A stretch of 42,069 nt of DNA from Victivallaceae bacterium (GTDB lineage: Bacteria > Verrucomicrobiota > Lentisphaeria > Victivallales > Victivallaceae), in contig JAEDIJ010000015.1 of assembly GCA_016292515.1 (NCBI GenBank), positions 1 to 42,069 on the forward strand. Reading direction: 5' to 3'. A program made the translations under genes and the position numbers. Below the pieces are notes generated by a model, which saw nothing but the letters and a program-made list of their open reading frames with translations, had not been told where the DNA came from and searched no databases. Below are positions 33,401 through 41,038 of this stretch, in pieces; positions within the stretch are counted from its first letter, which is position 1, and each line of letters begins with the position of its first letter.

Positions 33401-34612
33401 ACTCACCATCGCGCCGCAATTGCGGGCGACGTGGTGCATATAGGGGTAATATCCCGATATCTGATCGCGGGAGTAATTCTGAAAGAGTTCCGAGTACGCC
33501 CAGTCCAAGCCGGAAACGCTGAGCAGACGCTCCTGTACGGCGGCGGGACCGCCGAGCCCTTCCAGCAAAAAGACCGTGTCGGGAAATTCGCTCCGCACCC
33601 TGCCGACGATGTAATTCCACGCCTTTTCGGGAACCATATATCCGGCGTCGCAACGGAAACCGTTGACGCCGCGGCGGCACCAGAAAAGGAAAACCTCCGC
33701 CATCATTTCCGCGACGTGCGGATTCTGATAATCCAGCCGGCAAAGATCCGCCCAGACGACGCCCCACGCGCCGGGACTGACGAAACGCCCGTCCTTTTCG
33801 CGGACGAAGTACTCGGGATGCTCCGTCTGCAATTTCGACGCCCACCCCGTATGATTGACGGGGATGTCCATCATGATCCTGCCGCGGCGCGCGTGGACTT
33901 CGTCGATCAATTCGCAAAATTGCTCCATCGGCGTCGCCGTTTCGTCGAAATCGGCGAGACTCGGATCGACGTTGAAGTAATCGAGCGCGGCAAAAGGACT
34001 CCCGAAGCGTCCCATTTTGCCGTACTGCGTCGGGATCGGGTGGATCGGCAGAAGTTGCAGGATCCGGCAGTGCATTTCACCGAAAATATGATCGAGCCGG
34101 GCGATCAGTTGCCGAAAAGTTCCGCTCGGCGGGATCACGGTGTAGCGCAGATCATCCAGCACCGCTTCTGCCTGAACCGGCTTCTCCGAAGTTTCCCGCT
34201 CCATTCCGGCGCGGAATTGCCGGACAAAGGCGGAGTAGATCGAGTTGCCGCAAACGGACTCCGCCGCTTCGACTTTCAGAAAGAAGTTTTCGTTTTGCGC
34301 CCAGATGATCGGAGACCCGTCGGAAGGGATGAGACAGCATTTCGCCTCAAAGACGCCGACTTCCGGCAACCCCAGCGTAATCGACGCCGTGTCGCCGTCG
34401 CGGACAAGCTCGATGTCGTTCCAGTCCAATCCCGAAACGGGGATGCCCGCCGTCGCTTCGAGCATCATTTCCTGACGATGCTCCCCCGCGCGCCCCAGAT
34501 TGGTGCGCAGGACGACTTTGCCCTCGGTTTCTTTGCTGATCCCGGTCAATTTGATGGTGACCCGGTCGCCGACGAAAAAAATCTTCCGATCAGGAAGAAT
34601 AAATTGCTGCAT
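30464..34612 (-). CDS. Bifunctional glycogen debranching enzyme: GH13 amylase-type domain fused to GH133 amylo-1,6-glucosidase
   Basis: The 1382-aa protein joins two catalytic units. The N-terminal part includes a GH13 barrel with all four family regions: 'MMDIPVNH' (D249, H254), 'GFRCDAGY' (nucleophile D322), 'FLLEGLGG' (acid/base E351) and 'FAETHDN' (D410). A beta-rich middle follows (about 560-1000). The C-terminal (alpha/alpha)6 domain from residue 1001 matches GDE_C/GH133: 'PWFLDWGRDTLI' (1019-1030), 'SPVHFTWMD', 'GYPIEIQALWYAAL' and 'YHNGTVWCWPFPAY'. This layout recalls eukaryotic AGL (4-alpha-glucanotransferase plus 1,6-glucosidase) and differs from bacterial GlgX or stand-alone GH133 enzymes. 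It acts on glycogen or limit dextrin in the cytoplasm. AAAGGA lies 8 nt before the ATG; a promoter and a perfect palindrome lie upstream. Confidence 0.9.
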   Translation of the reverse strand: MQQFILPDRKIFFVGDRVTIKLTGISKETEGKVVLRTNLGRAGEHRQEMMLEATAGIPVSGLDWNDIELVRDGDTASITLGLPEVGVFEAKCCLIPSDGSPIIWAQNENFFLKVEAAESVCGNSIYSAFVRQFRAGMERETSEKPVQAEAVLDDLRYTVIPPSGTFRQLIARLDHIFGEMHCRILQLLPIHPIPTQYGKMGRFGSPFAALDYFNVDPSLADFDETATPMEQFCELIDEVHARRGRIMMDIPVNHTGWASKLQTEHPEYFVREKDGRFVSPGAWGVVWADLCRLDYQNPHVAEMMAEVFLFWCRRGVNGFRCDAGYMVPEKAWNYIVGRVRSEFPDTVFLLEGLGGPAAVQERLLSVSGLDWAYSELFQNYSRDQISGYYPYMHHVARNCGAMVSFAETHDNLRLAATSPRYAKVRFLVCGLLALDGAFGFVNGAEFFATEKIDVHGCGALHFGASFNLIDLIRRINDCHTSLSAFASGAKLALIQRDGGNVIALRRIGADGKRAVVLINLDCENPAVVSFFAENLPQEGLDVLSDKMVRFEKSGNLYHYTLPAGEGVCVSFDEKLVSATNEPSRILRQRASAMAQRLAFRMKGFTACGEVSGEELMASPLKFAERLSGITPAPVTVWNTDCRDENREVMIPSCDALLVRSRDRFHCTITDHGKCIASCESITGKEDGEFILISLLPNTGTEVRILDIEVCRFPAGKAAHRYHGTLWQLPQSNSDRVEMVCDTQKAKICQFFAADKRGGYTLFPADWRNPDSKYNALLAVNWEKRYPTDRKVIFSNFKAWLVVNDFSQEINGNSLLKFVSGSNRCGKWLFFVPAGQGRRTQLEVMMMHSEETSAVKISFFRPTTASDGLLADDTAVKLIIRPEVENRVNHELTKAYQGPEHIFPHAVHARDDGFGFCGIDFRFSAGKYRNAPEWHYCNQLPLEAHYGQDCQTDRFSPGYFEAELFGEDSAELTVAIAGEKPVFQMESNKEYPTLREIEKNSLDAFIVHRDDLSTVIAGYPWFLDWGRDTLIVLRGLLKCGFVEESAKIICAFARFEKNGTIPNMIRGNDDANRDTSDAPLYLVVAARDYVQTTGNRDFLARDCGSGRTLETVLRSIVQHYREGTPNGIKMDEESKLVFSPVHFTWMDTNYPAGTPREGYPIEIQALWYAALKFLHYDELADEVSSSIEKLFFSDGRSFASDCLHARPGETAAHAVPDDHLRSNQLLALTLDAVKTPALREKILFSCAELLVPGGIRTLADRDVCYELPIDFHGRRLNDARHPYRGRYEGDEDHCRKVAYHNGTVWCWPFPAYCEALYLMGGEAVRERALALLLSGRKYLESGVLGQIPEVADGDAPHGMGGCIAQAWSTSEFFRVYEILTQNQ

Positions 34613-34624
34613 ACAAAAATTCCT

Positions 34625-34648
34625 TTATATTATAGAGATATAATATAA
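34625..34648. promoter_or_regulatory. Perfect 10-bp palindrome overlapping the promoter (candidate operator)
   Basis: TTATATTATA, 4-bp spacer GAGA, TATAATATAA. The right arm covers the -10 of the debranching-enzyme promoter and the left arm is near its +1. The position suits a repressor site, but being pure A/T it could also be promoter redundancy. Confidence 0.4.
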
Positions 34649-34670
34649 GATACATTGTGCCGGAAATCAA
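34642..34670 (-). promoter_or_regulatory. Sigma-70-like promoter of the debranching enzyme gene
   Basis: Minus-strand TTGATT (34665-34670), 17-bp spacer, TATATT (34642-34647). The -10 lies inside one arm of a palindrome. Confidence 0.5.
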
Positions 34671-34678
34671 CCCCCCGT

Positions 34679-34707
34679 TTGCAAAAGCGATGCTCTGAAA
34701 TTATATT
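34679..34707 (+). promoter_or_regulatory. Sigma-70-like promoter of the alpha/beta-hydrolase gene
   Basis: TTGCAA (34679-34684), 17-bp spacer, TATATT (34702-34707), 25 bp before the start codon. It is divergent from the debranching-enzyme promoter. Confidence 0.5.
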
Positions 34708-34732
34708 ATTGCACATACAGAAAGGGTTTTTT

Positions 34733-35596
34733 ATGAAAAAGATCTTCATTTTTCTCGTCGCGGCGTGTGCGGGATTCATCCTCCCGGCGGGGGAAGCACA
34801 GAAAATTATGCTCTATCCCGCCGATCATCCGGAAACTGACGGCAAGGGGTTCGCCCCTTATATGCTCCTTTATCCCGCCGACGCGAAGCGGGGGACGGTC
34901 CTTGTTCTCCCCGGCGGCGGCTACCGCGCGCGCGCATCAGAGAGAGAGGGGATGAAAGTCGCCGAAAAATTTCAGGAACTCGGTTTCAACGCCGCCGTAC
35001 TGGAATACCGGGTTGCTCCGGCGCGCTATCCGGCACCGCAACGCGACGTTTTGCGCGCGATCAAACTGCTGCGCGCCAACGCCTCCCGCTGGGGGATCGA
35101 CCCCGATCACATCGCCGTCCTCGGCTTTTCCGCAGGCGGACATCTCGCCGGATGCGCGGGAGTGCTTCACGATCAGATCGAAGTCAAAGTCGGCGACGAA
35201 GCGGACGCCGTGAGCGCGCGTCCCGACGCGATGATCCTCTGCTATCCCGTCATCTCGCTCGCCGACGACTTCGCCCACCGCGGCAGCGGTCAGAATCTCC
35301 TCGGCGAAAACGCCACGCCGGAAAACTTGAAAAAATTGTCGCTGCAACACCTTGTCAACGAAAAGACGCCGCCCGTATTTTTGTGGCATACGGCGACCGA
35401 CAGCGGAGTTCCGGCGCAGAACAGCATCGTTTTCGCACAGTCGATGTGGGCGCAGAAAAAGACGGCGGAACTGCACATTTTCACCATTGGCAATCACGGT
35501 CAGGACTTGGCGAAAAAACTCCCGACCGCCTGGCAGTGGCCGCAGATGGCGGCGCGTTTTCTGGTGGAAGTCGCCCATTTCCCGGCGGGGAAGTGA
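34733..35596 (+). CDS. Secreted alpha/beta-hydrolase esterase (acetyl-xylan-esterase-like)
   Basis: The 287-aa protein has a signal peptide (KKIFIFLVAACAGFILPAG) and an alpha/beta-hydrolase fold of the endo-1,4-beta-xylanase/acetyl-esterase type. Seen: the oxyanion 'VLVLPGGGYRARASEREG', nucleophile elbow 'GFSAGGHLA' (Ser), 'HTATDSGVP' with the probable catalytic Asp, and 'GNHGQD' with the probable His. Such proteins remove acetyl or acyl groups from polysaccharides. The start is ATG 34733, with AAAGGG about 7 nt upstream; the frame extends to 34655 but would overlap the promoter. It ends 1 bp before the convergent waaP gene end. It complements the CE12-like esterase at the left of the window. 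Confidence 0.85.
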   Translation: MKKIFIFLVAACAGFILPAGEAQKIMLYPADHPETDGKGFAPYMLLYPADAKRGTVLVLPGGGYRARASEREGMKVAEKFQELGFNAAVLEYRVAPARYPAPQRDVLRAIKLLRANASRWGIDPDHIAVLGFSAGGHLAGCAGVLHDQIEVKVGDEADAVSARPDAMILCYPVISLADDFAHRGSGQNLLGENATPENLKKLSLQHLVNEKTPPVFLWHTATDSGVPAQNSIVFAQSMWAQKKTAELHIFTIGNHGQDLAKKLPTAWQWPQMAARFLVEVAHFPAGK

Positions 35597-36394
35597 TCAG
35601 AACCAACGCGGCGGTTCCTTGCCGAATTCCTTGCGGTAGAGTTTTTCCGCAGTGCGCGCGACGTCGCGGTAGAATTTGCCGTTGCGCGCAAATTCTTCGC
35701 GCAGCGGAGTGCGGGAGTAAAGCCGGACAAAGCGCAGTACATCGCGCCGCGTGATCGCACAATTCATACTGGAAAAGAGCAGTCCCGCCACATCCTTGAC
35801 CCAATAGCGGTAGGGAACTTTTTTGCGGCACTGCGCCCGGTGCAAGTCGATGATGTAAAGCGTCTTTGCCGGATCGTCCGGCGAAGTCAGAAAGTGGCAG
35901 AGGTAGCAGTCGCGGTGATTGATCCCCGCGCGGTGCATCGCTCCGGAAGCTTCCGCAAGACGGCAAATCAGAGTATGACGCAATGCCGAATCGGGCGGCG
36001 TTTCCGCCCAGTGGAGCGTGATCTCCTCCAAACTTCGCATATTTTTCAATTCGCGCGTGACCAGAAACGACTCCCGGTGCGCGATATTTTTGCCGCGCGT
36101 GCCGAAACCCGCGACTTCCATCGTCGGGATGCCGAGTTCTTTAAGGCGCAAAAGCGCGCGGTATTCGTTTTCCGCCCCCGCGACCGGAAGTTTCAGCGAA
36201 AAGAGATTTTTGAAGATCTCTCGGTAACCGATCCCTCGATGCACTTTGGCGAAAAAGCCCTGACCGTCGATCTCAAAGCGGAACGTGCGCCGGCTCTTGA
36301 CCCGGCGGTACTCCTCGCCTTCAAGCGCAAAGAGTACCTCAAAGGGATCGCGCCCTTTCCACGCATTCGCCAGAACTTCCGTCAGAAAAATCAT
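35597..36394 (-). CDS. waaP: LPS core heptose(I) kinase
   Basis: The 265-aa kinase phosphorylates heptose I of the LPS inner core at the cytoplasmic membrane face. It follows E. coli WaaP/RfaP almost along its whole length: 'WKGRDPFEVLFALEGEEYR', 'RRTFRFEIDGQGFFAKVHRG' (ATP-binding Lys50), 'NLFSLKLPVAGAENEYRAL' and 'GAMHRAGINHRDCYLCHFL' with catalytic Asp162, then 'IIDLHRAQCRKKVPYRYWVKDVAGLLFSSM' with metal-binding Asp183. The ATG overlaps the waaG stop (ATGA), so it is second in a waaG-waaP operon, as in enterobacterial waa clusters. Confidence 0.94.
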   Translation of the reverse strand: MIFLTEVLANAWKGRDPFEVLFALEGEEYRRVKSRRTFRFEIDGQGFFAKVHRGIGYREIFKNLFSLKLPVAGAENEYRALLRLKELGIPTMEVAGFGTRGKNIAHRESFLVTRELKNMRSLEEITLHWAETPPDSALRHTLICRLAEASGAMHRAGINHRDCYLCHFLTSPDDPAKTLYIIDLHRAQCRKKVPYRYWVKDVAGLLFSSMNCAITRRDVLRFVRLYSRTPLREEFARNGKFYRDVARTAEKLYRKEFGKEPPRWF

Positions 36395-37500
36395 TTTTTC
36401 AACGCCTCGATCCGGTCGGCGATGACCTGCACCCGGTGGTAAAGAAGATCGGGATCCAGTGCCATCGCTTTTTGTTTCAGATCCTCCGGAAAATCCGCTT
36501 CCGCGGCAAGCCGATGCAGAAGATCAGTCAAGTCGCGCAACTGAAACGGCTCCGGCAAAACGACACCGCCGGATTTTTCGGCAAACAAAGCGTACTCATT
36601 CATCGCGGTCATCGCGACCGGCGTACCGCAGGCGATGCTTTCCAGCGGCGTTTCTTCGAGAAATTCGTGCCGCGAAAGGCAGAGCGTCATATCCGCCGCC
36701 GAGAGAAGCGCACTGCGCGATATCCCCTCGGCGAAAACCAACTGGTCGCGCACGTTGTAGTGGCGCGCGAGCATATCCATTTTGGAAACCGACCCCTTGC
36801 CGCAGACGACCAGCCGGAACTGCCGCAGATGCTCGCGGGAGAGATAACTCAAAGCGGTGATCGCCCGGTCAACCCCCTTGTTGTGAAATCCCGAACCGAT
36901 CATCAGCAGCACTTTTTCCTGCTCTTTGATCGCATATCTTTCACGCAACGAAGCGCGGGCGAGACGGATCTCCGCCTCACTCATTCTGTGACTTTCCGCC
37001 GGAACGCCGTAAGGAAGCAATTCCAGACGCGCTTCCGGAGTGCGGTACTTTTCACCGAGGCGTTTGATCTGCCCGGGAGAAAGTGCGAAAATCTTGGTCT
37101 TCGCGGCGGGGGAAAAAAGTCTCTTTTCCAAAAATTTTTCCCGCCAGTACCCCGGCGACAGGTAACGGCTCCAATGCGGCGCGTGTGCGTGGACTTCGTG
37201 ATCGCCGAGATAGTAGAAATCCGCACCCTCGATACGGGAAAAGGCGACCAGCGCGTCGACGGAATTCTCCCGGCAATAGCGGCGGACTTTGCTGCCGAAA
37301 GCGAGCAATTTCCCCGTTTTTCCGATGCCGGAAACGGAAATTTTGACGTGCCGGATACCGGGAAGCATTTCCGCGTGCCATCTTTTGGCAAGGATAACGA
37401 CCTGATGTCCGCGCTGAACCAACTCCTGCGCGAGATCGCGGAAATCGCGGCGGGTCGCGCCGTGATCGTAAAAATTCATGATCGCCAATGCAATTGTCAT
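36391..37500 (-). CDS. waaG: LPS core glucosyltransferase I-like (GT4)
   Basis: The 369-aa GT-B glycosyltransferase of family 4 closely follows WaaG/RfaG: N-terminal 'MNFYDHGATRRDFRDLAQELVQRGHQV', 'FALSPGQIKRL', 'LLPYGVP', 'VLLMIGSGFHNKGVDRAITAL' (matches E. coli 'LLLQVGSDFGRKGVDRSIEAL'), 'GKGSVSKMDMLARHYNVRDQLVFAEG' and the C-terminal donor-binding 'HEFLEETPLESIACGTPVAMT'. WaaG adds the first hexose (glucose in E. coli) to heptose II of the LPS core at the inner face of the cytoplasmic membrane. The ATG has GGAG about 9 nt upstream and a promoter; it overlaps waaP by 4 bp. Confidence 0.9.
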   Translation of the reverse strand: MTIALAIMNFYDHGATRRDFRDLAQELVQRGHQVVILAKRWHAEMLPGIRHVKISVSGIGKTGKLLAFGSKVRRYCRENSVDALVAFSRIEGADFYYLGDHEVHAHAPHWSRYLSPGYWREKFLEKRLFSPAAKTKIFALSPGQIKRLGEKYRTPEARLELLPYGVPAESHRMSEAEIRLARASLRERYAIKEQEKVLLMIGSGFHNKGVDRAITALSYLSREHLRQFRLVVCGKGSVSKMDMLARHYNVRDQLVFAEGISRSALLSAADMTLCLSRHEFLEETPLESIACGTPVAMTAMNEYALFAEKSGGVVLPEPFQLRDLTDLLHRLAAEADFPEDLKQKAMALDPDLLYHRVQVIADRIEALKK

Positions 37501-37526
37501 CGTGACATTTCTCCTGTTGACAATTT

Positions 37527-37555
37527 AATATATCACGGCGACGGGATTCCGTCAA
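37527..37555 (-). promoter_or_regulatory. Sigma-70-like promoter of the waaG-waaP operon
   Basis: Minus-strand TTGACG (37550-37555), 17-bp spacer, TATATT (37527-37532). It lies just before waaG. Confidence 0.55.
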
Positions 37556-37560
37556 TCGTT

Positions 37561-38188
37561 TCAAAAAAGTTTATGCGTAGTACTGAAATCGGCAAGTTGC
37601 TTTTTCTTTTGCTCCGAGCCGGGAAAAAAGTTTTCCAGCACCCGGTAAAAACGCGGCGAATGATTCATCTCGATGCGGTGCGCAAGTTCGTGGCAGATCA
37701 CGTAGTCGATCAGGTCGTCGGGGTACTGGATCAGCCGCCACGAAAAGGAGCATTTGCCCTGCGCCGTACAGGAGCCGTAGCGACTGCGCGCGCCGGAAAC
37801 GGCACACTCTTTGATCGTTACGCCGCACGATGCGGCAAGCGTCGCGGCGCGCGGCAGGATATACGCCGCCGCCAGTTTGCGGTAGAGCGTTTCCAATGCC
37901 TGTTTCATCAGATCGGGACTCCCCGCCGGCAACAGAAACTTCCCGTCAAACGCGATGATGCGGTGAGAAAGTTGCACGGGGTAAAGAGTTCCGCGATAGA
38001 AACAAAGCGTCCCCTCGCCGATCGCTTCCGGCGTCGTCCTTTGATGTCGGGAAATCAGACGGTCGACGATCCCGCGGTTTTCGGCAATCAACGCCCCGAG
38101 GAGAGAGCACTTCCAGCACGCCGTCGGGCGCGATCCGCAAAGCGATCCGGCGACGGCGCGGGGAATGGATCAAACGGAAGTTGCTCAC
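37561..38188 (-). CDS. YgjP-like (SprT-type) metallopeptidase, single-base frameshift
   Basis: The two parts of one family are in different frames. The N-terminal part begins at a GTG (38188) that overlaps the trxB stop (GTGA) and reads 'SNFRLIHSPRRRRIALRIAPDGVLEVLSPR', the YgjP start. The C-terminal part (37561 to about 38095) continues with 'ALIAENRGIVDRLISRHQ' and has the zinc-binding 'HELAHRIEMNHSPRFYRVLE' motif plus 'SRYGSCTAQGKCSFSWRLIQYP' of the same family. Dropping one base from the CCCC run at 38094-38097 restores 'VLSPRALIAEN' without a break. The full protein would be about 208 aa. The reference may list only the TTG-started 3' frame. Cause could be a real mutation, phase variation or assembly error. 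Family call is sure; functional state is not. Confidence 0.75.
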
Positions 38189-39108
38189 GCGCGGCTTTCG
38201 AGATAACGCTCGGCATCCATCGCCGCCTGACACCCCGAAGCGGCGGCGCAGATCGCCTGGCGGTAGCGCGGATCGGCGCAATCTCCGGCGGCGAAAACCC
38301 CTTCGCAACTGGTGCGCGTCGTGCCGTCGAAGCGTTTGATGTAGCCGGAAGCGTCCGTTTCAAGTTGTCCGTCGAAAACCTTGGTATTCGGGATATGCCC
38401 GAGCGCGCAGAAATATCCGCGGCAATCAAGGAAACTTTCCTCGCCCGTCACCACGTTGCGCAAGGAAAGTTTTTCCAGATCGTCGCCGCCGAGAAGATCG
38501 GTGACGACGCTGTTCCAGATGAATTTGATTTTCGGATTTTTGCGGGCGCGCTCCGCCATGATCGGCGACGCTTTCAATTGATCGCGGCGGTGGACCACAT
38601 AGACGACGCTCGCGAAACGGGTGAGAAAATTCGCCTCCTCCATCGCGGAGTCGCCGCCGCCGATGACCGCGACCGGCATATTTTCAAAGAATGCGCCGTC
38701 GCAGGTGGCACAGGCGGAAACGCCGTGATTGCGGAATTTTTCCTCGCCGGCAAGTCCGAGATAACGGGGGCTGGCGCCGGAAGCGACGATCAGAGCCTGC
38801 GTTTCCACCACGCCGCCGCCCGCGATTTCAAGGCGGTGGATCCCCCCGGGAGCAAGCGTGAAACGCTCGATCGTTTCATATTCGATGCGCGCGCCGAATT
38901 TTTCTGCCTGTTCCTGCATTTGCATCACGAGATCGAAGCCCTCGATGCCGTCGGGGAAACCGGGAAAATTCTCCACCTTGCCCGTCATCGTCAAGAGTCC
39001 TCCCGGCTGATTGCCCGCAAACATAAGCGGATTCAAGTTGGCGCGCGCCGCGTAGATCGCCGCTGTCGCTCCGGCGGGACCGTTGCCGATGATCACTAAT
39101 TTTTCCAT
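38185..39108 (-). CDS. trxB: Thioredoxin reductase
   Basis: The 307-aa flavoenzyme reduces thioredoxin with NADPH. FAD-binding 'IIGNGPAGATAAIYAARANL' is at 6-25; the redox pair 'SACATCDG' has Cys133 and Cys136; the NADPH-binding motif is 'VIGGGDSAMEEANFLTRF', with 'VVHRRDQLKAS' for NADPH phosphate; and 'CEGVFAAGDC' is the C-terminal FAD motif. Length is normal. AAAGGAG lies 9 nt before the ATG. No thioredoxin gene is adjacent. The stop overlaps the GTG start of the YgjP-like gene, so the two are translationally coupled. Confidence 0.96.
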   Translation of the reverse strand: MEKLVIIGNGPAGATAAIYAARANLNPLMFAGNQPGGLLTMTGKVENFPGFPDGIEGFDLVMQMQEQAEKFGARIEYETIERFTLAPGGIHRLEIAGGGVVETQALIVASGASPRYLGLAGEEKFRNHGVSACATCDGAFFENMPVAVIGGGDSAMEEANFLTRFASVVYVVHRRDQLKASPIMAERARKNPKIKFIWNSVVTDLLGGDDLEKLSLRNVVTGEESFLDCRGYFCALGHIPNTKVFDGQLETDASGYIKRFDGTTRTSCEGVFAAGDCADPRYRQAICAAASGCQAAMDAERYLESRA

Positions 39109-39136
39109 ATCGTAAAACTCCTTTGATGAAATTGGA

Positions 39137-41011
39137 TCATTTTCTGCCCAAAAACTGCGAAAGGGTCAGCAAATGCCACAAAAGATAACTGTGATCCGCT
39201 TCGCCCGACTGATGCTCGCTCCATAGCCGACGCACGCCAAAGGGATCGACGACGCAGGTACGGCTGAGCGCGCCGTGCAGAAGTTCCTCGCCCGCGGAAT
39301 CTTTCCACGCCGACCTCAGCCAGAGCGCGACGGGAACGCCGAATCCCCGCTTGCGCGCCCGCCGGAACGACGACGGCAGACAATCGGCAAACGCCGCGCC
39401 GAGAATTTTTTTGCGGCTGGAACCGTCCACCTTGAAACGCCACGGCAACTTCCGCGAAAGATCGACGACGGCGTCGTCCAGAAAAGGCGAACGCACTTCC
39501 AGAGCGTAATACATCGACGAAACGTCAACTTTGGTCAGGACGTCATCGCACAGGTAATGAGTAAGATCGAATTCCGCCATCATTTCGGCGTCGCCCTGCG
39601 CGGTGAAGGCAAAATTTTCCAGATGACGGTAAGGCGAAACTCCGGCGCGGCGGCCGTAAAGCAACTGCCTTTTGTCCTCCGGCGCGCGGTCGATCCAGTT
39701 GAAATAAGTCCGCTTCGAGGTCGCGGCAAAACCGTCGAAAAAGCGGTGCGCCCTGCCGCAAAAAGTTCTCTCCCCTCCCGCGGGCAAAAGACCGACGAGC
39801 AGCAGCACCGCCTGGCGCATCACGGGAGAAAGCCGGTGAAACCGCGCCATCGACTCTACGGCGCGGTAACGGTCGTAACCGCCGAAAAGTTCATCGGCGC
39901 CGTCCCCGGAAAGCGCGACCGTGATCTCTTTGGCGGCAAACGCACTCAACAAGTGGGTCGGGATCATCGAAGCGTCGGCAAAAGGTTCGCCGAAGTGCGA
40001 CGCGCAGAAGTCGATCAGATTGAAATGCTCCGGGTCGATCTGCCGCAAGTGGTGCCGCAAATTGGGATTGATCTCTTTCAAGAGTTGGAAGTGACGGCGA
40101 CAGGCATCACTTTCATCGTAGGCGCGTTCGGGAAAGCCGATCGTGAAAAGATCGCATTCTTTGCCTTTCAACTGCTTCGCCGCCGTCGCCGCGATGAGAT
40201 AGGAGTCGATGCCGCCCGAAAGAAAAATACCGAGCGGAACGTCCGCTTCAAGTCGTTTGGCGACAGAAACTTCCACCTTTTTGCGCAATTCGTGCGCCGC
40301 ATCGGAAAAAGAAATCGGACTTTTTTCCGAAAAATCGCATTGCCAGTAGCGCGAAATTTCGCCTTTGCCCGACGCAAGATCAAATGTAAGCGTATGCGCG
40401 GGAGGCAGTTTCCGTATCTGACGGTAGATCGTCGCCGGATGCGGCACGTAGCCGAAAGAAAGGAAATCGGAAAGTGCCTCGCGATCAAGTTCCTCGGAAA
40501 AATCCGGCGCACAACGCATCGCGTCAAGTGTCGACGCAAAGCAAAGTTTCCCCGGCAGCAAGCGGTAAAAAAGCGGCTTTTTGCCGAGTCTGTCCCGCCC
40601 CAGAAGCAGGCGGCGTTTCGCCTTGTCGTACAAGGCAAAGGCGAACATCCCGTCCAGTTGACGGACGCAGTCGATGCCGTTTTCTTCGTAAAGGTGAATG
40701 AGGATCTCGGCGTCGCTTTGCGTGGAAAAAACGTGACCTTTTTTGCACAATTCGCCGCGCGTCGTCAGGTAGTCGTAAAATTCCCCGTTGACCACGGCGA
40801 CGACGTCGCGCGTTTCGTTAAAAAGCGGCTGATCTCCGTTTTGCGGAGAAATGACGGCAAGCCTCCGATGCCCCAGTGCGACGGGGAAGTCCACAAAACT
40901 CCCCTCTCCGTCGGGACCGCGGCGCGCCTGACACTGATTCATCGCGTCGATGACGCCGCGCGCATTTTCCGGCGCAAGCGCGGCGTCAACGATACCGGAA
41001 ATCGCGCACAT
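39137..41011 (-). CDS. asnB: Asparagine synthetase (glutamine-hydrolysing)
   Basis: The 624-aa enzyme makes asparagine from aspartate, ATP and glutamine. The N-terminal glutaminase domain has the nucleophile Cys2 ('MCAISG'), 'RRGPDGEG' and 'VVNGEFYDY'. The synthetase domain has the PP-loop 'LSGGIDS' (264-270) and 'ALSGDGADELFGGYDRY', followed by 'DDVLTKVDVSSMYYALEVRSPFLD'. The alternative is an AsnB-like amidotransferase acting on surface glycans, since members of this long AsnB branch (PEP-CTERM/XrtA type) can be found near polysaccharide genes. It sits between trxB and the V-ATPase genes, all on the minus strand. Confidence 0.93.
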   Translation of the reverse strand: MCAISGIVDAALAPENARGVIDAMNQCQARRGPDGEGSFVDFPVALGHRRLAVISPQNGDQPLFNETRDVVAVVNGEFYDYLTTRGELCKKGHVFSTQSDAEILIHLYEENGIDCVRQLDGMFAFALYDKAKRRLLLGRDRLGKKPLFYRLLPGKLCFASTLDAMRCAPDFSEELDREALSDFLSFGYVPHPATIYRQIRKLPPAHTLTFDLASGKGEISRYWQCDFSEKSPISFSDAAHELRKKVEVSVAKRLEADVPLGIFLSGGIDSYLIAATAAKQLKGKECDLFTIGFPERAYDESDACRRHFQLLKEINPNLRHHLRQIDPEHFNLIDFCASHFGEPFADASMIPTHLLSAFAAKEITVALSGDGADELFGGYDRYRAVESMARFHRLSPVMRQAVLLLVGLLPAGGERTFCGRAHRFFDGFAATSKRTYFNWIDRAPEDKRQLLYGRRAGVSPYRHLENFAFTAQGDAEMMAEFDLTHYLCDDVLTKVDVSSMYYALEVRSPFLDDAVVDLSRKLPWRFKVDGSSRKKILGAAFADCLPSSFRRARKRGFGVPVALWLRSAWKDSAGEELLHGALSRTCVVDPFGVRRLWSEHQSGEADHSYLLWHLLTLSQFLGRK

Positions 41012-41038
41012 CGACCGACTTGCCCCCTTTTCTATGAA

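Noticed and set aside
32600..34648. 682-codon plus-strand frame opposite the debranching enzyme
   Set aside because: The minus strand encodes full GH13 and GH133 motifs; the opposite frame has no family resemblance.
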